Origin: Gemmatimonas sp.
GTDB lineage: Bacteria > Gemmatimonadota > Gemmatimonadetes > Gemmatimonadales > Gemmatimonadaceae
DNA: 64,000 bases
Assembly: GCF_027531815.1 (NCBI RefSeq)
Contig: NZ_JAPZSK010000002.1
Coordinates: 434,001 to 498,000 of the forward strand
Reading direction: 5' to 3'
Shown here: positions 34,735 to 43,764 of the stretch, piece by piece
Position numbering within the stretch: the first letter of the stretch is position 1
Layout of the letters: each line of letters starts with the position of its first letter
The notes under the pieces: model-generated
Seen by the model: the letters and a program-made list of their open reading frames with translations, nothing else
The model's database searches: none
Told to the model about the DNA's origin: nothing
Translations under genes and position numbers: made by a program

Positions 34735-34938
34735 TCAGGTCACGGACGCGCCGCCGCGCACTGGCAACCCCTCCCCCTCCCCCTCCCCCTCCACCGTCCG
34801 TGCCGCCCCGGTACCATGGCAGTCGCAGGCAGGAGCGACATCCCCAAGGCGCGCGGCAAAGGCCGAACGCACGAGCTCGCGGAACAGCGACTGCTGCCCC
34901 GCGAGCTCAGTGACTTCAGCGACGTCGTCGTCGCTCAC
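34735..34938 (-). CDS. Possible 67-residue protein coupled to the isomerase-like gene
   Basis: GTG 34936-34938 overlaps the stop of the upstream isomerase-like gene (GTGA), the coupling pattern used repeatedly in this window. The product begins MSDDDVAEVTELAGQQSLF, contains CDCHGTG, and ends in a GEGEGEG stretch encoded by a (ccctcc)n tract at about 34768-34792. I do not recognise a family. It ends close to operator 2 of the BlaI gene. Confidence 0.35.
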   Translation of the reverse strand: MSDDDVAEVTELAGQQSLFRELVRSAFAARLGDVAPACDCHGTGAARTVEGEGEGEGLPVRGGASVT

Positions 34939-35807
34939 ACCGTGCAGGTGGCCACCGCTTCCTTGAGCGACGCCACGCCGTTGCGCTTGGGGATGAACTC
35001 GTGCGCGAACACGCCGGTGTACCCGGTGCTCGCGATGTACTCGGCGATGCCGCGGTAGTTGAGCTCCTGCGCACCGTCGATCTCGTTGCGCCCCGGCACG
35101 CCCGCCGTGTGGAAGTGCGCGATGTACGGCAGGTTGGCCTTGATGGTGGCGATCACGTCACCTTCCATCACCTGCATGTGGTAGATGTCGTACAGCAGGC
35201 GGAAGCTCGGACTGTTCAGCCCCTTCGCGACTTCCACCGCCCACGCGGTATGGTCGGCGTGATAGTCCTTGTGATCGACCTTGCTGTTGAGCATTTCCAT
35301 GCACAGCACCACGCCGTGCTTCTCGGCGGTGGGCATGAGGCGCTTGAGCCCCGCGATGCAGTTGGCGATCCCTTCGCCGTCGCTCATGCCGCCCTTGTTG
35401 CCGCTGAACACCACGATCTTCTTCACGCCAGCCGCGGCGGCGCGCGGAATGTACGCTTCGCCGTCGGCCACGAGCTTGTCGTGATTGGCCGGCCGGTTGA
35501 AGCCCACGGGAATCGTGCCCCAGCTGTTGCCCATGGTGCACTCGAGCCCGTACTGCGACGGCACGCTCCACTCGTCGGGGCCGAGGAGATCGATGCCCAC
35601 GAGCCCCACCTCCCTGGCCGTGGTACACAGCTCCTTGATAGGGGTGCTGCTGAAGCACCAGCGGGCGACCGACTGCCGGAGGCGTCCGGCACCGCCCGGC
35701 GCGGTGGATACGGCCGACGCGGACATGCCTGGATCGGGCAGCGGAACGCCAACCGCACCAGCCATGGCCACGGTGCCGAGGGTGGAAAGCATGTCGCGTC
35801 GGTGCAT
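34935..35807 (-). CDS. Sugar-isomerase-like TIM-barrel protein, exported (Tat-like signal)
   Basis: From ATG 35807 the product is 290 residues. It starts MHRRDMLSTLGTVAMAGAVG, a short twin-arginine-type signal. The barrel belongs to the xylose-isomerase-like (AP-endonuclease 2) group and resembles hydroxypyruvate isomerase: GLVGIDLLGPDEW, VGFNRPANHDKL, KKIVVFSGNKGGMSD, VVLCMEMLNSKVDHKDY (metal-ligand Glu), LLYDIYHMQVMEGD and FHTAGVPGRNEID. Exported members of this family are common near sugar-oxidation genes; the substrate here is unknown. Longer in-frame extension upstream overlaps the next gene and is not used. Confidence 0.85.
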   Translation of the reverse strand: MHRRDMLSTLGTVAMAGAVGVPLPDPGMSASAVSTAPGGAGRLRQSVARWCFSSTPIKELCTTAREVGLVGIDLLGPDEWSVPSQYGLECTMGNSWGTIPVGFNRPANHDKLVADGEAYIPRAAAAGVKKIVVFSGNKGGMSDGEGIANCIAGLKRLMPTAEKHGVVLCMEMLNSKVDHKDYHADHTAWAVEVAKGLNSPSFRLLYDIYHMQVMEGDVIATIKANLPYIAHFHTAGVPGRNEIDGAQELNYRGIAEYIASTGYTGVFAHEFIPKRNGVASLKEAVATCTV

Positions 35808-35854
35808 GGAAGCCGGGTTGGAGGGCGCGCCCGACGCCGCCCGGCGCCGAACCG

Positions 35855-36937
35855 TTACTGAATCTGGATGTACAGCGGGACGGGCCACAACCGCAAGATT
35901 TCCGATCGCGGTGTGCCCGGCTTGTCGTTCTTCGGCTTGGTGAACTGCTTCCACCCCGCGAACTGCACCGGTTCCTTCTTGATGTAGCTGTAGAACGAAT
36001 CCCGCTTGAGCCACGGCGCCCCGAAGCCGTCCATATGCATCACCACCTGTACCTTGGGATCCAGGCGGATCTGGTCGGCATTCGTGACCCCCTTCTTCGT
36101 GAAGCGATGGACCACGAGGATCTTGGGGGGCAGCTTGTACTTCTCCACGAGCTCACCGAGGTAGCGCGTGGCGTAGTTGATGTCGGCGGCATCGTAGGTG
36201 CCGATCTTTCGACCGGGCACCTTGCCGTCCTTCATGCTGAACTCGGGGTCGATACCGAGGTGCACGTCGGGGCGCTTGAGGAACCGCTCGAGCCACGGCA
36301 GTTCCTGCTGCAGTGTGCTGTGCCCCACCTGCACATCCACGAACATGATGGCGTTCCGGCTCTTCGCCCAGCCGTACACCTTTTCGATGAGCGTGCTGTC
36401 CATGCGCAGGCGATACTTGCCGTCACGGCCCGCGCTTCCTTGCGCCACGACGGCAATGAGGTGCAGCGCCGGCTGCGCCGGGTGCTGCGGGTCCAGCCGA
36501 GTCCACTCGGCCACTTCCGCGTCGAGCTTGCGCAGCATCTCCTGCGGCTCGAATTCGCCGAGAATGCCCATGCGTTGTGACAGCGGATTGCCGTAGTAGG
36601 CAATCACGCGCTTGGCCGGCAGAATGGAGCCGGGGAGCGGCGCCGGCATCTTGGGCGGCCAGAGCGAATCGAGATCGCTGCCCGCGTTGCGATACGCCAG
36701 GTGCCGGTCACCTGAGTGCGGCCCGAGTGCGCCGGCAGGGCGCTTTGGGCGGACGCTGTCGGCGGGCGCAGCGGTGCGCGTCTTCTTGGAAGAACCGGTC
36801 GCGCTCTGGGCCGGCAATGCGGCCGCGAGTGCCGTGGTCGAGAGCGCCAGCGCCGGCAGCAGCACGGTGGTACGGCGCAGCACCGAACTCGGCCGCAGGG
36901 CGGATGCAGAAACGAACAGCTGGGTAATGGCGGACAT
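35855..36937 (-). CDS. Secreted protein of unknown function
   Basis: From ATG 36937 (alternative 36964) the 360-residue product has a signal peptide (VLLPALALSTTALAAALPAQ) and a Lys/Ala-rich linker. The body seems to be a TIM-barrel-like fold: RVIAYYGNPLSQRMGILGEF, LHLIAVVAQGSAGRDGKY, NAIMFVDVQVGHSTLQQELP, DVHLGIDPEFSMKDG, ILVVHRFTKKGV and VQVVMHMDGFGAPW. The arrangement of Asp and Glu at strand ends recalls glycoside-hydrolase-like barrels, but I cannot name the family. It lies 47 bases upstream of the isomerase-like gene on the same strand. Confidence 0.75.
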   Translation of the reverse strand: MSAITQLFVSASALRPSSVLRRTTVLLPALALSTTALAAALPAQSATGSSKKTRTAAPADSVRPKRPAGALGPHSGDRHLAYRNAGSDLDSLWPPKMPAPLPGSILPAKRVIAYYGNPLSQRMGILGEFEPQEMLRKLDAEVAEWTRLDPQHPAQPALHLIAVVAQGSAGRDGKYRLRMDSTLIEKVYGWAKSRNAIMFVDVQVGHSTLQQELPWLERFLKRPDVHLGIDPEFSMKDGKVPGRKIGTYDAADINYATRYLGELVEKYKLPPKILVVHRFTKKGVTNADQIRLDPKVQVVMHMDGFGAPWLKRDSFYSYIKKEPVQFAGWKQFTKPKNDKPGTPRSEILRLWPVPLYIQIQ

Positions 36938-37056
36938 GGGATGGGGCAGGGAGAACCGCGTCATCGACTGCTCACAGTGTAACGATGCCGCCGCAGGCGT
37001 CCAAGACAACGGTCGTGGGCTCGGTTACCACGGGGGCGCGGCTCTTACTGCCGCGC

Positions 37057-37116
37057 CGGCTACTTGGCCGGCTACTTGGCCGGCTACTTGGCCTGCTACG
37101 TGGCCGGCTACTTGGC
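37057..37116. repeat. 12-bp minisatellite across the mtgA stop codon, five copies
   Basis: Five tandem copies of cggctacttggc (one variant with ctgctacgtggc). The mtgA stop (TAG, 37108-37110) lies in the first copy reached on the minus strand, so expansion would change the 3' untranslated region only. Confidence 0.88.
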
Positions 37117-37833
37117 CTGCTCCGTTTTGGGTGGCGCATACTGCATACGCTGCAAGATGGCGCCGATGCGTCGTGAGGCGACGCTGCCACGCGGGGCCCA
37201 CCGTCGCGGGGCCGGAAGAATGGCGGCCATGCGCGCCGATTCCTCGCGCGTTAACGACGCGGCACTCTTGCGGAAGTGGTAACGCGCCCCCGCTTCGGCG
37301 CCGAAGTGATACGGTCCCCACTCGGCCAGGTTGATGTACAGGTCGAGGATGCGTTCCTTGGTGAGCAGCAGCTCCAGCCACAGCGTGAGATACGCTTCCA
37401 CGCCCTTGCGCACGAACGAGCGGCCGTTCCAGAGGAAAATGTTCTTGGCCACCTGCTGCGTCAGCGTGCTTGCCCCGCGCAGCTTGCCCCCACGCTTGCG
37501 TCGCTCCAGCGCCTTGTCGAGCTCCACGAAATCAATGCCGTTGTGGAGATAGAAGCGGTCGTCCTCGGAGGCCAGCACGGCCCGCCGCAGCGACGGGCTC
37601 ATCTCGCTGCGGGCCACGGGCGTGTGCACCGGCCATGCGGGCGACTCCCCGGCGGCAAAGCGCTGGGCCGCGCGGCCGATCATGACCATGGTCACCGGGG
37701 GGTTGACCACCGCGAAGAGCAGGATGAAGGGCACCGGGGCCAGCGCCACCAGCAGCAGCGCGCGCAGCAGTCGCACCAGCCACGAGCGACGCGCCCGACC
37801 GGTGGCGTTGCCGCGACGAGGGAACACACGCAT
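37108..37833 (-). CDS. mtgA: Monofunctional biosynthetic peptidoglycan transglycosylase
   Basis: The 241-residue protein is a GT51 enzyme: a membrane anchor at about 19-44, then the catalytic glutamate motif LASEDDRFYLHNGID (Glu90), GGKLRGASTLTQQVAKNIFL, and the ILDLYINLAEWGPYHFGAEA segment. It polymerises lipid II into glycan strands at the outer face of the inner membrane. ATG 37833 is used; the longer frame to 38238 overlaps the acyltransferase gene. The start is 10 bases after the acyltransferase stop. Confidence 0.95.
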   Translation of the reverse strand: MRVFPRRGNATGRARRSWLVRLLRALLLVALAPVPFILLFAVVNPPVTMVMIGRAAQRFAAGESPAWPVHTPVARSEMSPSLRRAVLASEDDRFYLHNGIDFVELDKALERRKRGGKLRGASTLTQQVAKNIFLWNGRSFVRKGVEAYLTLWLELLLTKERILDLYINLAEWGPYHFGAEAGARYHFRKSAASLTREESARMAAILPAPRRWAPRGSVASRRIGAILQRMQYAPPKTEQAK

Positions 37834-37843
37834 CAGCGGGAAC

Positions 37844-38794
37844 TCAGGGTTCGCGCAGGTGCGGCGGCGTGTCGGGGGGCTGACGCCGCCAGCGACGATG
37901 CTGCCAGAAGTACTGCTCGGGGTACTCCCGCACCCGCGCTTCGAGCAGCTGCGTGTAGCGCAGCACGATCGCGTCGACATCATGCTCGCGATCGCCCGTG
38001 GGGGCAACCTCCACCGGCTCCACCAGAAAGGCGTAGCGACCGCTCGGCTGGCGGACGATGGCGATGAACACCACCGGGGTGTCGAAGCGCAGGGCGAACA
38101 CCGCCGGTCCGCGCGGGGTCTTGGCCGGGCGCCCGAAGAACGGCACGAAGGTGCTGGCGAGCCCCAGCGCATCATGATCGGCGAGCAGCGCCACCATGCG
38201 ATTGTCGCGCAGGGCCCGGGGCGTGCGGCGCACGGCATCCTTGTCGCGCACCACGAACACGCCCGCCTCGGTGCGCGTCCGCGTCACGTACGCCTCGAAC
38301 AGCTTGTTGGCGGCACCGCGCACCACGGCGTCGATCCCGACCCCGCGGGCGGCGACGTAGGCGCCGCCCAACTCCCAATTCCCGATGTGACCGGTAACGG
38401 CGATGATGCCGCGCCCCTTGTCCAGCGCCGCCTCGATGTGCTCCCACCCTTCCACCCGTTCGATGCGGGCGAGAATCTCCTCCCGGGAGGTGCCGGGCAG
38501 GATGGCCGTTTCGATGGACGTACGCCCCAGACTCTCGTAGGAGCGCGCGGCGAGCGCCAGCACCTCGCGGCGCGAGCGCTCGGGAAAGGCGGCGGCAATC
38601 TGCCGCTCCGTCACGCCGGCCCGAATGCCGAACGGTTTGTACGCGAGCTTCGCCAGCGTCCCCCCCACCCAGCTGGCGGTGCGCCATCCCACCAGCCGCA
38701 GCGCCGCCACGGCCACCCGGGTGGCCACGTACTCGAGGCGATGGGACAGCGTGGGGGCGGGGTCCGCCGCCGGTGTGTGGACAGCCGTGCTCAT
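37844..38794 (-). CDS. Lysophospholipid/lipid A acyltransferase (LpxL/HtrB family)
   Basis: The 316-residue protein has the family catalytic dyad in TGHIGNWELGG (His136, Glu141, the H-x4-E/D motif), the later ALLADHDALGLASTFVPFFG segment and a C-terminal EYPEQYFWQHRRWRRQP. Enzymes of this family add secondary acyl chains to lipid A, or acylate other glycolipids, at the inner membrane. The N-terminus has a weak hydrophobic anchor (VAVAALRLVGWRTASWVG). ATG 38794. Pairing with mtgA suggests an envelope-biogenesis unit. It is divergent from the cation-transporter gene, 73 bases between starts. Confidence 0.92.
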   Translation of the reverse strand: MSTAVHTPAADPAPTLSHRLEYVATRVAVAALRLVGWRTASWVGGTLAKLAYKPFGIRAGVTERQIAAAFPERSRREVLALAARSYESLGRTSIETAILPGTSREEILARIERVEGWEHIEAALDKGRGIIAVTGHIGNWELGGAYVAARGVGIDAVVRGAANKLFEAYVTRTRTEAGVFVVRDKDAVRRTPRALRDNRMVALLADHDALGLASTFVPFFGRPAKTPRGPAVFALRFDTPVVFIAIVRQPSGRYAFLVEPVEVAPTGDREHDVDAIVLRYTQLLEARVREYPEQYFWQHRRWRRQPPDTPPHLREP

Positions 38795-38867
38795 GGTCAG
38801 GGAATCTAACCGATCGGGACGGCATTCTCCCCGCCACAGCGACGTGCTTCGGGTCCATATTTCCGCC

Positions 38868-39776
38868 ATGGCCGTCGTCCCTCCTCCCGCCGTGCCGGGT
38901 ACACAGCATGCCCAGCGACTGGCCCAGATCGGGCTGGTCGTGAATGCGCTGCTGGCGGTGGTGAAGCTGGTGGCCGGACTGCTCGGAAACGCCTACGCGC
39001 TGGTGGCCGACGCCATCGAGAGTGCCACGGATATGATCGGGTCGTTGGTCGTCTGGAGTGGGCTGCGCATCGCGAGCCGGGATCCCGACGATCGGTATCC
39101 CTTTGGGTACGGGCGTGCCGAGGCGCTGGCCGGCGCGGTGGTGGCCGCCCTCATGTTGGGGGCCGCCGCTGGCATCTCCATTGAAGCGGCTCGCGAAATC
39201 CGCACGCCGCATCACGCGCCGGCGTCGTGGACCCTGGCGGTGCTGGCGGTGGTCATTGTGGTGAAGGAAGTCATGGCCAAGCGGGTGCTCTCCGCCGGGG
39301 CGCAGAACGGCAGCGTGGCGGTGGCCGCCGATGGCTGGCATCACCGCGCCGACGCCATCACCTCAGCGGCTGCCTTTCTGGGCATCAGCGTGGCGCTCAT
39401 TGGCGGGCCGGGGTGGGAAGCGGCCGACGATTGGGCGGCCCTCGTGGCGGCGCTCATCATCGCCATCAATGGCGGTCTGCTGCTGCGCACGGCGTTGGGC
39501 GATCTCATGGACCGCGCGCCGGCCCCGGGGCTGCAGGACACCGTGTCGCAGGCCGCGCTCGCCACCAGTGGCGTTCTGGCCATCGAGAAGCTCAAGATCC
39601 GCAAGTCCGGTACGGCCTTCTACGTGGATATTCATGTGCAGGCCGATCCGCACCTGTCGTTGCACGACGCGCACGTGCTCTCCGGCCGAGTCAAGTCGGC
39701 CATTCGGCAGCGTCTGCCGGCCGCCAGTGGTGTGCTGATTCACATGGAGCCCTTCGAACCGAGGAACTCGACATGA
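38868..39776 (+). CDS. Cation diffusion facilitator family transporter
   Basis: The 302-residue protein has six membrane helices and CDF metal-site motifs: NAYALVADAIESATDMIGSL in helix II and GWHHRADAITSAAAF in helix V (H-x3-D). The cytoplasmic C-terminal domain (VLAIEKLKIRKSGTAFYVDI, VLIHMEPFEP) has the ferredoxin-like fold of this family. It exports divalent cations such as Zn, Fe or Mn in exchange for protons; the ion cannot be read safely. The stop overlaps the next start (ATGA). Confidence 0.93.
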   Translation: MAVVPPPAVPGTQHAQRLAQIGLVVNALLAVVKLVAGLLGNAYALVADAIESATDMIGSLVVWSGLRIASRDPDDRYPFGYGRAEALAGAVVAALMLGAAAGISIEAAREIRTPHHAPASWTLAVLAVVIVVKEVMAKRVLSAGAQNGSVAVAADGWHHRADAITSAAAFLGISVALIGGPGWEAADDWAALVAALIIAINGGLLLRTALGDLMDRAPAPGLQDTVSQAALATSGVLAIEKLKIRKSGTAFYVDIHVQADPHLSLHDAHVLSGRVKSAIRQRLPAASGVLIHMEPFEPRNST

Positions 39777-40225
39777 GCGATGCCCCGACCTTTGCGGCGC
39801 TGACCACCGCGCAGTGTCACGCCCTCCTCGCGTCGCAACAGGTGGGGCGGTTGGCCTTCACCTTTCGTGATCGCGTCGATATCGAACCGGTGCACTACGT
39901 GTTTCGCGATGACCGTATCTGGGGGCGCACGCAGTTCGGCACGAAGGTGCAGATCCTCGCCCACCACCCCTGGGTGGCGTTCGAAGTGGATCAGGTGGAG
40001 GCCCTCTTCACCTGGCAGAGCGTGGTGGTGCACGGTCGCATCGAGTTTCCCGACCCCGACGGCTCCGCGCAGGAGCAAGCGCGCTATGCGGCCGGGGTGG
40101 CGGCCTTCCGGTCGCTGGTTCCCGAGGCCTTCACCCCCACGGATCCCACGCCCGATCGTGACCTGGTGTTCATGATTCCGGTGCACGACCTCGAAGGGCG
40201 GTCGGCCACCACGAGGTATGCGTGA
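39773..40225 (+). CDS. Pyridoxamine 5'-phosphate-oxidase-like flavin-binding protein
   Basis: The 150-residue protein is a small split-barrel of the PNPOx-like group: CHALLASQQVGRLAFTFRDR, VHYVFRDDRIWGRTQFGTKV, HPWVAFEVDQVEALFTWQSV and VVVHGRIEFPDPDG. Such proteins bind FMN, F420 or heme, and many have unknown substrates. It is translationally coupled to the CDF gene and overlaps the start of the PPK2 gene (GTGA), so the three form one unit. Confidence 0.88.
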   Translation: MSDAPTFAALTTAQCHALLASQQVGRLAFTFRDRVDIEPVHYVFRDDRIWGRTQFGTKVQILAHHPWVAFEVDQVEALFTWQSVVVHGRIEFPDPDGSAQEQARYAAGVAAFRSLVPEAFTPTDPTPDRDLVFMIPVHDLEGRSATTRYA

Positions 40226-41064
40226 AGGCCAACGGGGAGTCCGCCGGCGTGCTCAACGGCGTGCGTCTCGAGCCGGTGGCCCCCGGCAGCGCGGTGGCGC
40301 TGGGGAACGACGCGGCGCGCCGTGCCGGCGCACCCGACAAGAAGACCCTCGAAGCGGCCACGCGCGCGCTGCTCGAGCGTCTGGCCGATCTGCAGGATGT
40401 GTTTCAGGCCGACGGCCGTCACGCCCTGCTGCTCATCCTCCAGGGGCGCGACGCCGCCGGCAAGGATGGCCTCATCAAGTCGGTGTACGGCGCCTTCAAT
40501 CCCACGGGGGTGCGGGTGGCGGCCTTCGGGCCCCCCACGCCGCTCGAACTGCGGCACGATTTCCTCTGGCGCGTGCATCAGGTGGTGCCGCCCCGGGGCA
40601 TGATCGGCGTGTTCAACCGCTCGCACTACGAGGACGTGCTGGCGGTGCGCGTGCGGCAGCTGGCGCCCGAGGCGGTGTGGCAGGCGCGATTTGCGCAGAT
40701 CAACCATTTCGAATCCATGCTGCACGCCAATGGGGTCATCGTGCGCAAATGCTTCCTGCACATCTCGCAGGATGAGCAGCGGGCGCGGCTGCTGGCACGT
40801 CTCGACGATCCGCGCAAGAATTGGAAGTTCCGCCTCGACGACCTCGATGATCGGGCGCGTTGGGATGACTACACCGCGGCATACCGGGACGTACTGGCGC
40901 GATGCAGTACCCCGGCGGCGCCCTGGTACGTGGTGCCCGCCGACGAGAAGCCCATGCGCAATTACCTCGTGGCGCGGCTGCTCGTGGAGACACTGGAATC
41001 GCTGGACGCGACGTACCCGGCGATGAATCCCGCGGTGCGCGACGCAGCGCGTGACTTCCGGTAG
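40222..41064 (+). CDS. Polyphosphate kinase 2 family phosphotransferase
   Basis: The 280-residue protein has the PPK2 signatures: Walker A GRDAAGKDG at 75-83, FGPPTPLELRHDFLWRVHQ, the Walker-B-like IGVFNRSHYEDVLAVRV and lid residues in KNWKFRLDDLDDRARWDDY. PPK2 enzymes transfer phosphate between polyphosphate and nucleoside mono- or diphosphates; the class (AMP or ADP acceptor) is not certain from sequence alone, although its single domain suits class I or III. The GTG start overlaps the stop of the preceding gene. Confidence 0.92.
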   Translation: MKANGESAGVLNGVRLEPVAPGSAVALGNDAARRAGAPDKKTLEAATRALLERLADLQDVFQADGRHALLLILQGRDAAGKDGLIKSVYGAFNPTGVRVAAFGPPTPLELRHDFLWRVHQVVPPRGMIGVFNRSHYEDVLAVRVRQLAPEAVWQARFAQINHFESMLHANGVIVRKCFLHISQDEQRARLLARLDDPRKNWKFRLDDLDDRARWDDYTAAYRDVLARCSTPAAPWYVVPADEKPMRNYLVARLLVETLESLDATYPAMNPAVRDAARDFR

Positions 41065-41270
41065 CTCCCGCGCGACTCGTCGCGTCTCCTGTTGCCGTTC
41101 TTCCTGCCACCGGTGCCCCCCTGCCGCGCCTCGGTGATGCACCGGCTTCTCCCGGAGCATGACGCGGCGGCGATCGTGGGGGGAACCCGCGGTTTTCCAC
41201 GGCGGGGGACTGGTCCGGGAGGGCGCCGGGGTTTACAATGCGGGTCTGTTCACGGCGCGGGTTGCCGTGA

Positions 41271-41344
41271 CGGGACGTAGCGCAGCCCGGTAGCGCACCT
41301 GAATGGGGTTCAGGGGGTCGCGGGTTCGAATCCCGCCGTCCCGA
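41271..41344 (+). tRNA. tRNA-Pro (anticodon GGG)
   Basis: Acceptor CGGGACG/CGTCCCG, D-arm AGCGCAGCCCGGTAGCGC, anticodon GGG in CCTGAATGGGGTTCAGG and T-arm GCGGGTTCGAATCCCGC. The 206 bases upstream, after PPK2, show no gene. Confidence 0.95.
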
Positions 41345-41497
41345 CTTGGCAGGGCCTTTCCGCAACAGCACCGAGCCTCGGCCCCCGGCCGGGGCTTTCG
41401 TGTCTTCAGCAGTGCCGCGCCCTCGCCCCACGATCCCCGGGAAGCGGTCCAACACCGGACCCTGTCGCCCGGCGGGGCCGCGCGCGAGCTTTCCGCC

Positions 41498-42001
41498 ATG
41501 ACGTCCGCTGCTGCCGGCCGTGCGCGTGCCGGCCTTCCCGCCCTGCTTGTCTCGATCGCCGTGACCGGCGTGGCGGCGTTCGGCGCCGCCTTCGCCTCGC
41601 GCACCTCGGCCGCGTTCTACGCCATCCTCGACAAGCCGGCCTGGGCCCCACCGGCCTGGCTGTTCGGCCCCGTCTGGAGCCTCCTCTACCTGCTCATGGC
41701 CGTCGCCGCGTGGCGGGTGTGGCGCGCCAGCGGGCTCGCCGACGCCCGCGCTGCCATGGGACTGTATCTCGTCCAACTCGCCCTCAACGCGCTCTGGACG
41801 TGGCTCTTCTTCGTCTGGCGTGACGGGCCCTGGGCCACCGCGGAAGTGCTCGCGCTCTGGGGCAGCATCGTCGCCACGCTCATCGCGTTCCGGCGCCACG
41901 ATGCCACGGCCGGCTATCTGCTGGCCCCGTATCTGGCATGGGTGTCGTTCGCGAGTGCCCTCACGGTGTCGGTCTGGCTGCGCAACCCGTCGTTGCTGTA
42001 G
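41498..42001 (+). CDS. TspO/MBR-family membrane protein
   Basis: The 167-residue protein has five membrane helices and the TspO signature: FYAILDKPAWAPPAWLFGPVWSLLYLLM (Pro-rich loop 1 and helix 2), then LYLVQLALNALWTWLFFVWR and a closing YLLAPYLAWVSFASALTVSVWL. TspO binds porphyrins and is linked to stress and tetrapyrrole regulation in bacteria. ATG 41498 is chosen as the start that gives the normal family length. Confidence 0.95.
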   Translation: MTSAAAGRARAGLPALLVSIAVTGVAAFGAAFASRTSAAFYAILDKPAWAPPAWLFGPVWSLLYLLMAVAAWRVWRASGLADARAAMGLYLVQLALNALWTWLFFVWRDGPWATAEVLALWGSIVATLIAFRRHDATAGYLLAPYLAWVSFASALTVSVWLRNPSLL

Positions 42002-42119
42002 CGCGCGACCGGCTGCGGGCCGCATGGTCGCGAATGCGGAGTGATGCCCCCGACGGTATGCTTGGGAAGCCCGTGTCGTCACCGGTCGTCGCGGCCGTTC
42101 ACTCTTCACTCCCCGCTCC

Positions 42120-43760
42120 ATGACTTCCGTCGTTGCCCGTCGCCGTGCCACCGCCGCCCTGGTCACCGCGCTGCTTCCGGCCACCTCGCTGGCTGCGCAG
42201 CCCCGTCCGGCCACGGCGCCCCCCGCGGCCACGCCCATCGTCACGAAGCAGTTCGGTGACCTGGGCGCCGGCCCGTACAAGTCGCTGGTGATCCGCAACG
42301 CGATGGTCATTCCCGGCCATGGCGGCCCGCCGGCGGGCCCCTACGACATCAAGGTCGAAGGCAACCTCATCACCGAGATGGTGCCGTTTGACCCGGTCAC
42401 GGCAGAGCGCGCCGGCGCGCGGCCCCGCATGACGGGCGACCGCATCATCGACGCGGGCGGCAAGTTCGTCATGCCGGGCATGATCGATCTGCATACGCAC
42501 ATTCGCACGCTCCCCATGGAGATCGAGTATGTGTACTACCTCAAGCTCGCCATGGGGGTCACGACCATGGTCAATGCGGCCGACCGGGGATACGCAGACG
42601 GCATGCGCGAAGCGAGGCGCAGCGCGGCCAATGAGATGATCGCGCCCCGCATGTACCCGCTGGTGAGCTACGGAGCGGGGACGAGCTTTACGCGGCTGCA
42701 GCTCGACGATCCCGCCATGGCGCCGCAGGTGGTGAAGGCCATGGCCGCCAATGGCGTGCGGGTGATTTCCATGGACCCGCTGGGGTGGAGCCTGGAACTC
42801 GTGGGAGCCATCGCGAAAGCGGCCAAGGCCAACGGCATGATCACGTCCTTTCACCTCCAGCCGGCCAACACGGCGGTGACCCAGGCGGTGAAGGCGGCGT
42901 GTGCCGGGGTCACCATGATCGAGCATCACTACGGCTACGCCGAGTCGTCGCTCGACGGGTCCACGCAGGACTTTCCGCGCAACTACGAATACGGCAACGA
43001 GAACGATCGTTTTCGTGAGGCTGGACGCGTCTGGACGTACGCCAACCGCGAACGCCTGCTGGGGGCCGTGGTGGATTCACTGGTGCGCTGCGGCGTGACC
43101 ATGCTCCCCACGCGCGTCGTGTACGAGGCCAACCGCGATCTCATTCGGGCTACCTCCCTGCCGTGGACGGAGAAGTACACGCACCAGGCCCTGTGGAACT
43201 GGAACATGCCCAACCCCGCGTTCCACGGGGCGTATCACTACGACTGGACCAGCGACGATGAGTACAACTGGACCGCAGCGTACCGGCTGTGGGGCGATCT
43301 CATCTTCGAGTTCAACCGGCGCGGCGGCACCGTGGCCTTCGGCACCGACGACAACTACATCTGGGCCACGCCCGGCTTCTCCACGGTGCGCGAGCTCCAG
43401 CTGGGGCGCGAAACCGGCATGAAGACGCTCGAGGTCCTCAAGTCGGCCACCTATACCTCTGCGCGTACGCTGGGCGAGCCGAAGCTTGGCCTCGTGCGTC
43501 CCGGGTACACGGCCGACCTGCTCATCGTGGATGGCAATCCGGCGGCGAACCTCAAGTACCTCTATGCGTTCGGCGACCTCGCCCTCGACCGGAGCGGCGC
43601 CATGATCCGCACGAAGGGCATCGTGCACACGATCAAGGATGGCATCGTGTTGGAGAACGCCAACCTCATGCGCGAGGTGGAGAAAATGGTGCAGGCCTCG
43701 CGCAAGCTCGCCCCGGCGGCTGATCCGGTACGCGATCTCTTCCGCCCGTCGGGCAAGTAG
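42120..43760 (+). CDS. Exported amidohydrolase-family protein
   Basis: The 546-residue product has a signal peptide (TAALVTALLPATSLAAQ) and an amidohydrolase barrel: MIDLHTHIRT at about 122-130 (metal His125 and His127), TMIEHHYGYAESS, an internal region with many Trp/Tyr residues, and a metal-site Asp in VAFGTDDNYIWATPG. The flanking beta-sandwich (VIRNAMVIPGHGGPPAG and YTADLLIVDGNPAANL) is typical of imidazolonepropionase-like or dipeptidase-type members. The substrate is unknown; export suggests a peptide-like or cyclic compound from outside. Confidence 0.88.
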   Translation: MTSVVARRRATAALVTALLPATSLAAQPRPATAPPAATPIVTKQFGDLGAGPYKSLVIRNAMVIPGHGGPPAGPYDIKVEGNLITEMVPFDPVTAERAGARPRMTGDRIIDAGGKFVMPGMIDLHTHIRTLPMEIEYVYYLKLAMGVTTMVNAADRGYADGMREARRSAANEMIAPRMYPLVSYGAGTSFTRLQLDDPAMAPQVVKAMAANGVRVISMDPLGWSLELVGAIAKAAKANGMITSFHLQPANTAVTQAVKAACAGVTMIEHHYGYAESSLDGSTQDFPRNYEYGNENDRFREAGRVWTYANRERLLGAVVDSLVRCGVTMLPTRVVYEANRDLIRATSLPWTEKYTHQALWNWNMPNPAFHGAYHYDWTSDDEYNWTAAYRLWGDLIFEFNRRGGTVAFGTDDNYIWATPGFSTVRELQLGRETGMKTLEVLKSATYTSARTLGEPKLGLVRPGYTADLLIVDGNPAANLKYLYAFGDLALDRSGAMIRTKGIVHTIKDGIVLENANLMREVEKMVQASRKLAPAADPVRDLFRPSGK

Positions 43761-43764
43761 GGCG

